A DNA stretch of 64,000 nt from Eopsaltria australis (taxonomy: Eukaryota; Chordata; Aves; Passeriformes; Petroicidae): positions 62,001 to 126,000 of the forward strand of contig JAVTVJ010000992.1 of the NCBI GenBank assembly GCA_034509425.1, given 5' to 3'. The notes beneath the pieces are model-generated. The model ran no database searches. It was not told the origin of the DNA and was given only the letters and a program-made list of their open reading frames with translations. This document shows, piece after piece, positions 23,601-35,600 of this stretch (position 1 is the first letter of the stretch; each line of letters starts with the position of its first letter). Both the position numbers and the translations under genes were made by a program.

Positions 23601-26600
23601 CTCTCAGCTTACACTATAATGAACCCTGATTTCAGGGTACATTTTGAGACAATTGTTGCTGAAATATTTCCATGCATATTCATGGGTGTTGTAGGGCTGG
23701 AGATTCAACTTCAGGGGGTTTTTTAAATTTCCAGGGGTAGTTACACTGAAATTCCAGAGTTTTAGATACTCTCTTAAGTTTTTGGTTTACAAGTGAACCA
23801 AAAATGTATAATCTACAAAATATGAGATTTGCTTTTTTTATCCTCAAAACATGAGCATTATCCCTACTTTACAGACAGTAGAAAAAAACCCCAAAAACTG
23901 TTTGAAATTATTTATTTCAGAAAGGAAATTTGCTCTTTTCTCTTGCTCAGAAGTAACAGAAGAGCTGAGAAAAATGTTGAATAAGAAACAGACCATGTGA
24001 AACACCTGAATAAATCACTGATAAATCATTTGTGTCTAATATTTTATACTTTTTAAAATGTATTGTGTGTATTGTTTGAAATGAGCAAAAACTTTTTTAC
24101 TTGAAAGCTTTCCCCAGTTTGTTTCTTAGCTAGAAATGAAAATATCTTTAAAGGCAAAGTTGCTTCAAGGAAAAAAAAAATGAGATAAAGCAATAGAAAT
24201 GCATCTATACCAGTAAAAATGTGTATTTGCTGAAGCAAATTGAATGGATTTAATGTATCTGTAAAATTTTATACAAGGACTGGTAATAGTGCAATCAATT
24301 AAAAATATTTGTAATTTAACTCGGTGGGTTTAGATCTTTTCCATAACAAATTCAAAGGTTTTTGTCTGAGTTGCCTGTCTGTGCAGGGAGGGTGGGTTTG
24401 CATTTGCTGATTTTGTGTTTTTCCCTCTCCCCTCCTCAAATTCACTTTTGTTTCTTTATAACAGTAACTTGCAAACCGAGAAGTTATAACAGTAACCTGC
24501 AAACCACACAAATTATGAAACAAACTTTTATCAGTGCTGTCATTCATGGGAAGTGTCGATGTCTGGGTTCTGATAATAATTCCTGCTGTTTGCTGCTGTT
24601 GGAGTGTGTGGTTCTGAAGGGAATTTTCTCCAAGAATATGGTTTTTGACAGTCTGTGCCTCATATTTTTCCTCTTTTTGCTTCAGTAACACTCAGGATGA
24701 TGAATTTATGTAGGGATTGTGTCCAAATTCAACAGTTCAGGGCTGTTTTGGTCTGGTTTTTGTATCTCAGTGACATTTCCTCTTGTACCTCAGTGAAGAC
24801 TTGACGCACAGTGCCATGGTAGAATGTAGAAATTGTAGAAATTCTGTATATTTTAGCACATCTTTCTTCTTTCTCCCCAGCATTCTGTTATTCTGCACAC
24901 CTTTATTAGTGTGGTTTCCTCAGAGAACTGTTGGTTCTTGAGTTAAATTTGTAAACTTTTGGGTTCCAGCTATTTGGTGGAGGTAAAAGCTTAAAAGAAG
25001 CTGAGTTTGTGGAGCAGATTTTGAATACCAGTCCAGGGCAGGATGCTTTTCACAGGTGGTTCTGTGCCAAGGCAGGGAAGAATGAGAGTCACAGAATCAT
25101 CAAGGTTGGAAGAGCCCTCCAGGATCACCCAGTGCCACCCCAGTGCCACCAGCATCAGCCAAAGCCTGTCCCCAAGGGCCACATCCAGACTGCTCCTGAG
25201 CACTGCCAGAGCCAGCCACTCCAAACCTCCCTGGGCAGCTCATTCCAAGGCCTCCCCACTCTGCCAGGGGAATTTTCTTTCCCAATCTCCAACCTGAGCC
25301 TCCCCTGGTGCAATTTGAGGCCATTTCCTCTCCTCCTTTCCCTGCCCCTCCTGTCAGGGACTTGTGCAGAGCCACAAGGTCCCCCCTGAGCCTCCTTTGC
25401 TCCAGGCTCAGCCCTTTCCCAGCTCCCTCAGCCTCTCCTGGGCCTCCAGCCCCTTCCCAGCTCCGTTCCCTGCCCTGGACACGCTCCAGTCCCTCAAGGT
25501 CCTGTTTGACATCGTCCTTTTTATGGGTCTCTTCAGATGCAAAGAACTTGTTTGGATCTCTGAGGGGCATTAAATTGACACCTTGCCTTGAAAAATTGTT
25601 TTGTTCTGAAACAAGAAAACCCTTTTGCCTCTGTCCAGAGAGGGAGAACGGAGCTGGGAAGGGGCTGGAAAACACATCCTGGGAGGAGCAGCTGAGGGAG
25701 CTGGGAAAGGGGCTCAGCCTGGAGAAGAGGAGGCTCAGGGGGGACCTCATTGCTGCCCACAACTCCCTGACAGGAGGGGCAGGGAAAGGAGGAGAGGAAA
25801 TGGCCTCAAATTGCACCAGGGGAGGCTCAGGTTGGAGATTGGGAAAGAAAATTTCCCTGGCAGAGTGGGGAGGCCTTGGAATGAGCTGCCCAGGGAGGTT
25901 TGGAGTGGCTGGCTCTGGCAGTGTTCAGGAGCAGTCTGGATGTGGCCCTTGGGGACAGGGTTTGGGGTGATGCTGGTGCTGCTGGGGTGGCACTGGGTGA
26001 CCCCAAAGGGCTCTTCCAGCCTTGATGATTCCATGACATCAGGAATAACAGTAGTGCCTGTAGGTCAAAGGCACAGAGAAGAAGCTGGTGAGGACTATTG
26101 CAGTTAAACCATGAGACACAGGCACAGGAAACATTCTTGGAAAAGTTTTCCTGTTCAGAGGCAATTTTTTAAACCAACCTTATAGTGCAACATGGCTGTG
26201 AAACTATGGAAGTCTTTTTACTGATCTGTGAGATAAAAATTCAAGTTGTTGATAGAGATTGTTTATCCTGGTGGGAAATAGGATTTGACTGAACAATGAG
26301 CTTTGTTCTTGCTGTCTGCTGTAAATAGGGCTTTGAGGTGAAGGAGGGCAGGGTTAAACGGGATTTTGGGCAGGAATTGTTCCCTGGGAGGGTGGGGAGG
26401 GTCTGGGCTGGAATTCCCAGATTTGCTGTGGCTGCCCCTGGATCCCTGGCAGTGCCCAAGGATGTCCAGGTTGGCCATTGGGGCTTGGAGCAGCCTGGGA
26501 CAGTGCAAGGTGTCCCTGCCCATGGCAGGGGTGGCACTGGATGAGCTTTAACGTCCCTCCCAACCCAAACCATTCTGGAATTCTCTAATTATTAGAAGGC

Positions 26601-29600
26601 TGGGTTATCTCCTGATTTGTTCACTCTACAAACTTTCTTCCGGCTTTTTCCTGGAGCTGTTCTTTAAGGAAACTCTGGGATTTCCAGTGCATTCACCAGT
26701 GACTCCAGTACTGACCTGTGTCCCTGCCCAGCTGAGCCACATGAGTGTTGTCATTCTATTAAAATCACCAGGAATTTGTGTTGCTCCCAAAGCTGGATGC
26801 AGTTGTGGCTTTCCCTACAGCTCCTGTGCTGAGGGGAAGGCGTTTGCCAGCAGGGGACACTTCTGAGCTGGATTTCGAGGGGAAAAACAAGGGAGGGATG
26901 GAAAGTATTTTATGCATAGTGGATTGTAGATAGATTTGCATGAAAATGTCTTTGCATGTTTGCAGCAACTGCCCTGTCTAATATTTCCCCAGTTTTAAAA
27001 GAGCCCTTGAAATTCCACAGGAATCGATGGTTTGTAGTGTCAGAGTACAGGAAAACATTTCCAATCAAGAAATCTTGATGGGAGATGAAGGGAACCCCAA
27101 ACGTGGAGCCCAAGTAATTCCAGGTGGTGGTTAAAGATACCTTTTCCCTTTTTTGCTGTTTATCTCCAGGGAATATTTCCCATGTATTTAGGGGAGAGAG
27201 AAAGGGAAATCTGGCAAACATTGCCTTTTATTTTACACTTCTCTCTTTAAAACTTTGTTTTCCTTCTTGCAGGGTGACAGCAAACATGCTGTTCCTGTTA
27301 AACGAGCACCAAGCACATTTGTAGGCACATAATAATGAGCTGCATTTTTACTTTGCATTATGGTTTGTAAACAACTTCTGGGCCGTGCATTGATTCAATA
27401 AATGCTTCTGAGGAGCGTTTGGGAAATGCAGGGAGCTTTGAGGAGTGAAAGAGAATATGTTGTTTATAGCAGCCTCCATAAAAAGGGTCTTTATGCTGCT
27501 GTGAGAACTAAAAGTTAATGCCTTTTGTACCGAGCAGCGTTTAATCTTTCTGTGGAGCTCACTCTGATACGAAATTATGATGTGCTGGCATCTGACCAAA
27601 GTGCCACTCATGGAATTGGATTCTCTCATGTTTCAAGGCTGGCTTGGAGTCAGTGTGCATGATACTTCACAACCACTTTCTTCAGCAGGCGTGTTCCTTC
27701 TGTACTGCAGAGAATGGAAAATGTCATTATCCCCCCAGAATGGCTTATGTAATATATATTTAAACCATTTGTGATCTCTGGTGTGTCTGCTGCTGACTTC
27801 TCACTCTTGAGATGGTAGAGAGCAGCACCAGAGCTGAGCATTCCTTCAGCACAGGTTACTCAGCAGAGTGGCGAGGCTGAGTTTTCTTAGTTTCAGTTTT
27901 ATCTTGGAGTTGTTAGTTAAAACCTAAATTTAAAAAGTGAAACCCGCGGCGGCAGATTGATCCAAGTTCAGGTGTCACGTTCTGCCTTGGTGTGAAGGCT
28001 GCAGTTCAAGTGGCTGGCTGGGGGTTTTGTTTCAGCACTCCTGATAAAGTTTTTGGAGTCTGCCCTGGAGCAGATGTGGGATTTTGGAGAGCAGGAATCC
28101 CTGACTTGTGACAAACGCTGCGGATCCGCGGCCATTTGGCACCGCTCTGACCTCACTGGTGAAGAGCTGACAAAAGTGGAGCATTTCCAAACATGAAAAA
28201 AAACAACCCCCTCAAGATTCCCTGACTGTCCATGGGGCCTGCAGCTAATTTATGGAAGTGAGACTGGGAAAATGAGAGCAGGCTTGGCATCAGCTGGAGC
28301 CTGGTGAGCTCCTCTCGAGTTACCATTGCTCAGAAATGACGCCTCCTTCCCACAATGGGAAATTGTTGTAGTGGTTGTCTGACAATTTCATTAGGGCTCC
28401 TTTTGTAGCTTCACTTCTAAGCAAATTAAGGCCAGAATATTTAATTAATATCTATTTTAACTAATATTTTAATCTACTATTTATTTTTATTAATATAGAA
28501 TTATTTATTATAATATATAATTATATATAACATATAATGACATATAATTATATTTATATATTATATTTTACAATATTTATTTCTTCTGTTTTTATAGTAT
28601 ATTTCTTATATTTCTTATATTATATTTATAATAATTATTATTGATCTATAAAGGGACAAGTTGAATCAATATATAGATGAATAAATGTATATAACTGAGA
28701 GGGAATAGAAGCATCTTCTGTCGCTCTTCAAAAAAACGTAAAACTGGAAACTGCTTTTGAAACGCTTCATTTGCAACATCCAGGTCTTCTGAATATGTAT
28801 TTTACTTCTTTGATAATTCAGTGATGCAGTAATGTTATCAGAAAAAAAAGTCTACAACATGAAATTTATTATTGACGTTTATCAAGCTGGATTTATTCTG
28901 GAGAATTCAGCTGGGAGTTGAATTGGAGTCATTGATTTAAAAGACACTGCGGTGTTCCCAGAGTTTGCCACTGGACAAAGACTCAAAAAAAGCCATTCTC
29001 AGGTGTGACTTGGCCAGCAGTGGATGGGGAAGGGACTTCCTTGGAGATTGTGCCGTGTTTCTCCTTTGCCAGTTCATTCCCAGCAATGATTTCTGACACG
29101 TTGAGGAAATCACGAAATTCCAGGTGCAGGGGCAGGGGAGTTTGGCTTGTGCCTGTCTGGCTGACACGATGCAGTTCTTCGAGTGAAAAGCTGATTAAAG
29201 AGCAGCTGCTGGCTGAAATCAGAAAGTTTGCTATAGTTCCTACTGCAATTGTCCTGTGAAATCTCTTGTTTTGGGTGTTGCAGTGGGTGTTCCCCGCAAG
29301 TTCCACTTTAAATAACCACGGTACTCGCTTGGCACTCGGGCTGGTGATATGGAGGAAAAGGATTTACAGGAATATCAGGGCAAGGTTTTCTCAGAAAGGA
29401 AAAAAAAAAAATCAGAACACATCTTGTGCTGTCTGTTTTCATGGTACATGTATTTTCTTCTACCAGGAAAAGCAGCTGTGTAAAGGTCCATCAAGGCAAC
29501 CTGTATTTTACAGTTAGATCATACACAGGATTCTTCACAGGATGATGTGATTTAATTTCAGCGATTTCAGCTGGTCACAGTTTTATCTCAGCCAGCATTT

Positions 29601-32600
29601 CCCAGAGGATCCACAGCAGGGATGAAGTGTGGTCCTGCACCTGTATAATTCCATAATTCTCTAGATAAACTTGTGCATGTGTTTAGGTGTGTCAATAGGT
29701 TTAAAAATACGTAATTATTTAAATCTGTGTATAATTTTATTGTATTGGCCACCTCAGTTTCCAAACTTATCTCCTTTCTTTACCCATTTCTCACTAAATA
29801 CATGAGATAATAAAAATGAGGCAAATACCAGAGGCCCAGAGGAGGCCAGAGAAGAACTCCAGCCCTGAGAAAAGCTGGGATGAGAGTTCTCCATGGAGTG
29901 TGTAAATCAGAGCATGCTCCTTGACTGATGAGGATAAGAACTCTTTTTTTCTTTGGAGAGAAAAAATGCAGGAGGAAGAGCTGGTGGATGTGGTTTGATA
30001 GCAGATGAAAAAGCAGAGGCTGTGTGGGAGGAGGAGAGAGGGGAATGGGGCAACAGCTGAAGAGCAGAGGTAAGGAGCAAGGCTTAAACATGGAGAAAAT
30101 AACTTTATTCCTGCATTTTCCAGCATTCCCTACAGCTGCTGGTTGTTATGTACATATCTCATAATTTTAGCTATAAAAATTTTGCTGCTTGGGGCTGGTG
30201 GTTTCACTAAAATGTGGGACGAGGTTGGGTTTTTACAGCTTGTTTTACTGAGAATCACTTTCCTGCTCTAGCGTGTGTTGTTTGTCAAGTCTGGACTAAA
30301 TTGTGCTGCTGGATTTATCTAGGAAATGTTTTAGGAACTACTTCAGGAAACATTTCAAAATCCACTTCTTAATTTGTAAAAAAACCAAATGAATGTATAA
30401 TTAAAATAATAGCAAAAGCCACGCCTTAGCAGGATCAGTATCGAGGAGATTTTAACGCGGATAAGAATCTTTTCTTCACATTGGGAGTATTAATTGTAAT
30501 AAATTTATGATTCTTGCACGTGGTGAGAACTGAAATTTGGAGTTTAGATCATTTAGAAACCGAAGTCTTTTTGAAGAGTGTTCACAGATTGCTGAGTCTC
30601 AAAACTTTTGCTGGGCAAACAACTCCCATGCAAATTTTTAGTCGACTTCTTTCCCTTGAATATAGACTTCGGTAGAATTCCATTCTTAACAATTTCAGAC
30701 AGAGAATCTAAATAAAAGTAAAGCTGTTTTTATTTGCTGAGGCAAAGAAAGCTATTATGGAGATATATATGGATATAATGTGGATTACTGAACAATTATG
30801 GCTCCTTTTTGTGTGATCATTTTTTGATGTTACACTCGTGACAAAGAAATGAATCACAATTTCTTTTGTAATTTACCATTCAACTGATGAATAGGTCATA
30901 ACTTAGGAAGAAAAGGTTGCATTGGTCTCATTATTAAAATAATTTAAAGAAAGAGCAGCATTCAGTTGGAGAAAGTGTCTCGGTTTAAAGAGCTGTGCCT
31001 GGTGCTCCCTGCCTATGGAATAAAGTCGAGTTTTAGGAATTGAAAAACATCTTGAGATCCTCAAGAGTTTTAAGAACTATTTTGTGAGAACACGTCTCAG
31101 CATTTCCATGGAGCCAGAATCGATGAAAATCAATTCCAGGAGGTATTTCTGAAATTCTTTTGCTAAGATAAGGAAAAATAAATCGTGTTTTGATGCACGA
31201 TTGTCAAGATCTAAATAAAAAATTGCATCTGGCATGTTTTGACTTTCGAACTTATTACATGAAGTGAGCAATTACCCGTGCATTTTTCTGGTCTGGAAGA
31301 CATTTCTTCTTTCCAAGATGGAATTGTTGGTTATTAGGAGTAGTGAAAGTACCACAGCTCCCTGTCAGGATCAGCAGCTGCAGAGAGAACTTCTGTCTGG
31401 TTAATTTTCCATTTTTTAATTGTGTTTTAGGTGTTGGTATCTCAGTGCAGCTATTTGCTGATGGAAAAGAAAATACACTAGCTGAAAGCAAACAATAATT
31501 CTTATTTTTTCCTTCCTTAGAGAGAGGGGTACTTTTCTAAAGTTACCATAAGCAAATGAGCTGCAAATTAATAGAAATATTTGAATTTCCCGAGTTTTTA
31601 TTAGAAAAAACAGGAGATATTTAAAGCTGTACTTCAGCCTTTAGAATGTTTCTGTCATTATTTTAAATGAATGTAGTTGGGAGCTTTTTTGCAAATATGG
31701 GAGGTTTTTGCTTCTACCTGGTGTAGCCATACTGATATGAATAAGGCATATTAATATTAATATATATTGATAATAACATATTGATATTAAAACACGTGGG
31801 AGGGTAAATCTAGGGTGTGGTGTTCCAGCCCAGTGGTGTTTCTGAATAGACAGAAAAGATAAGGATTTGCTTTTGATGTCTCTGCAGCACTTTTGGAGGT
31901 GGGAATGGACTTTTCCTTCAACATTTTCAAGCTTTTTTCTATCCTACACAACCCACTCTGTCTAATTAGCAGCCCAGCATTAGCAAATCAGGGATTTTTG
32001 AACTGCATTAAACTGTATCATAATTATTGCTGCCCTCATTGATCCATATAAAACAATTTCTCCATCTGTTCAAGGACTTTCCTTCCTCTTGGGAACATTT
32101 GATAATTTGCTGGTAGAATTTCACTTTCACAGGCACTGTCACAATCTTGATTTTTTTCCGGTAGTTTGACAAACTGAAAGCACGAATCAAAACTCAAAAT
32201 TAAATAATTGTTTTGCTCTCAGTTTCCTGTTTCCCCAGCAATTGCATTCAAGAAACAGATCTAAACTGTCCTTATTTAAGTAAGGATAAATTAATGACTG
32301 AATGTCACGTATTGATACAGATTTTGTCTGCTCTGAGTGCATTATTTTGTGTGTAACTATTCTGGAAGTGCACTTTAAACTCCTTTTTTTTTGCATTTTA
32401 GTACTGGTTGGAGTAATCCCTGAAACTTTTTTCTTCAGGACTATTTATTTTTAGAAGTTACTTCAGTTTGGGACTATTTGTTAGAATATAATGACTTTCA
32501 ACAAAGTTGGTTTGTATTTAATCAGTTAAAAGTTTATCTTTGGCGTGGGTTTGGGGTAGAATTAAAAATTTTGGATCGTTTTGTGGCACAAAAAAGAAAA

Positions 32601-35600
32601 ATAGCCAAGGTCAGGACAGCCTTACAAAAGCAAGGACTGAAACAAAAACACTTCTGAAGTCGGGAACCTGGACAGAACAAAGTGAAGTGAATCCTTGTCT
32701 GGATCAATACTAAATTTTAGTGGGAAAAATCCTCTTTTTTAGGTGTGCAATTCAGATGAGTGTTAAAAAATGAAAGTGAGAGTAGTTTGCAGGCACTGTG
32801 GTTTGATTTTAATCAGCTTGAGTTCTCTTTGGGCTGTGCTTTGGTGAAGTGTTGCACTTTGGATTAACTCCTGATCACAGTGGTAGAGCACAGATATCTG
32901 CAGGGACAGAAACAGGTGGTTATCCTCAGAAAAAAGTCAGGAGAATCCAAAATCCTGCAGAATAAAGAATGTGCCATTGTCAGAAAGGCTCCTTCCTGCC
33001 CGTGTTTGGGTCTGCACAACAATTCTCATGCACTGCCTCGGCCTTGGATCTGTCCTTAGTTGATTCTTTGAGTGCCTTTTTTCCCAAAATCCTGAATTTC
33101 GGTGCTGAGCTTTGACTTTGGGTGTGGAAATCCAAATGCGGTCTTGTGGAGTAGGAGCTCGTGGCGTGTTCGATGTGAGGCAGACCCTGTGTTTGTTCCA
33201 TAAATTTGGCCTTATTTCTGTGAGGATTAAGTAAGTTTTACGTCCAGCTTTAAAGGACAAATGAAATTTGAGGCATTTCTTTCCCCATTTCTCCTTGAAA
33301 TAGTTTCAGCTCCCTACAGAGGCTCTGGAGCTCGTTCTTGGATCCTTAAATCCAGCATAGGATTGGATCTCCATCTTCCTGGACTTCGTCTGAGGGAAAA
33401 ATGTTTTGCTCTAAACAGGGTTCAGTTCTAGCAAGAAAAAGTGTTCAATCTGAAAAGGCTGGAAAATTGGAAATTAATTACAACAGGTTAAAAACCACAC
33501 AGCTGGGATAGCTGGAAATGGAATTTGTATCATCCACTCTCACAGCTGAGCGTTGTGTGAATATTTTGTTTAAATACTGTGTTTTGAACCACATTTTGTA
33601 AGAAAAATTTATTAATTTCTGATGAACTGGACCTCAGTGAGGCTTCTTTCAGGGTTCTCCATTTGGTATCTAAATTTTACATTGGTGGATATGTATACGA
33701 TGTATTTTTGAAGCTTCTTTGATACTCTGCTAGATAAAAAGCAAGATTATTTACCCTTTTGTAACTTGATTTTAAACTTCTTTTTTAACTTTATTTTTAT
33801 TACTTGAAAAGAAATAATCCCATGCTGTCGTGTTAATTATTTTAAAATACCTTTGATTAGCAAAGAGATCTTAAATGAAAGTTAGTCAGTGTTAGCTTAA
33901 TACCGGGTTTTGTCTTCGGAGCAGGACAAGAGCCTGAGCGTATTCCTGCCATTAGAGCGTATCATTCCCAATAAATCCTTCCTTTCTGAGATGTTCCTTT
34001 TGCAGTTTACAAACCACTCTGTCAACCTGGGTGTGTTTTAGAGAGGAATACAAAATCCAAGGTCCACGTTGAACATCGACCGTGCAGTTTTGGGGTCGGG
34101 GCCGTGCTGTAATCCCCGAGTCGTGGTCCTTGTTGAAAACGTGTTGTGGTTTCACCTTAATATTTCATAGACATTTCTTCAGCTCCAAAACCCCTCCAGT
34201 GTGACAGAGTGGGGAGGTTTGGTGTTTTTTTTTTTCCATCAGAAGAGGTAAAAATGAGGTCCAGCTGAAAGCTTGTTGGGGTTTTAAAAGCGTGTTTGCA
34301 GCGCTAAGAGGAGGATCTTTGGCTCCTGTGCTGCTATTTCATATTCATGAACACTAAATTCATTCACATTTGATGTGCGTAACCCTGCTGAAAGGCAAAA
34401 CAAACCTTCAGCTAAGAATTGGGTATTATCAGCGCGAAGAAAAAATATTTTCTTAGCTTTTATTTACTTTAATCATTCTGCTGCTAATTCCAAGATTTTC
34501 AACAAACAGTTTTGTTGTTAGTTTAAAAAAAAAAAAAAAAAGGGTTGGTACTAAATAAAAATAGGATTTTGTGATAGCTGTTTAAGTTTTAGCTGCTGAA
34601 TATATTGCATCTAATTTATTGCCCTATTAGCTGAGAACAAAATTCTTCTGTATTTTTTCCCTAGTCCATACAGAATACTTTTGAGAGTAATTTAATATAT
34701 ATGCGTCCAGCGTTTTAAGAGTAGATTTATATCTTAATTTATTCTTCCAAACATGACTTTGATTATATAATTTAAAAAAAAAAAAGAACCCACTTTAAGA
34801 TGCATAATGCTCGGATTTTAGGGCAAAAGTGGAATGTCTTTTCCTTTCTGCTTGGCTTATTTTTAGCCCAGTTACACACAGGTTTAATTTACCGTAGGCT
34901 TTTCCTTCAGAAAAAAAATAACAATTTTGTTGCAAAGTAGGTGTCACGAAGAATTAAACGCCCGAGCCGTAATTTCTCACACCTTTTTCTGGTAGGATAA
35001 ATCAGCACCTCGCTGAGCTCTGATTTATCAGCCTTTTTGTGAAGTGTTACCTTGATGATGTTGTGTCAAAGGAGGACCTTGTTCCTCTGGGTCCTTTCCC
35101 CTCAAAAAGCAGATTTATGGGCTGGGGCAGCCGACGTGTCCCAATTACGCGGCTGTTGTGGGACCAGTTCCCCTCTCAGAGCTGCTCGTGGATTTCTGAG
35201 ATTCAAAGCTGCACGCTGGTAAATGAGATTTTTGCCCTGTGATTTTTGGTATTCTTTGCTTTAAACTAAAATTTTATTATTTGGTGATGCTGAGCCTAAA
35301 CTCGTTTTTTTCTGCGTAACGCGTCGACGGTGCGTTCGTAATAAATTAGAGAATCCTTATTTTACTGTTGTATGTGGATATAGAGCTGACTTAGCACTAA
35401 TAAAACATTTTAGAATATTTTAACACAGCTCCATTTTGGTTTTCTTTTAACCACAAGACACAGACTGAAGGGTAAATTCCATTTGTTGCAGAAACCTCGA
35501 GTAGGCCTCAAAATCAGCGCAGGCCATGAGAAATGAGCGCAGTGTTCTAAAACCCCGCTCCATCAAATTAAGGGGTTTTTATAAAACCCTGCTCCATCAA

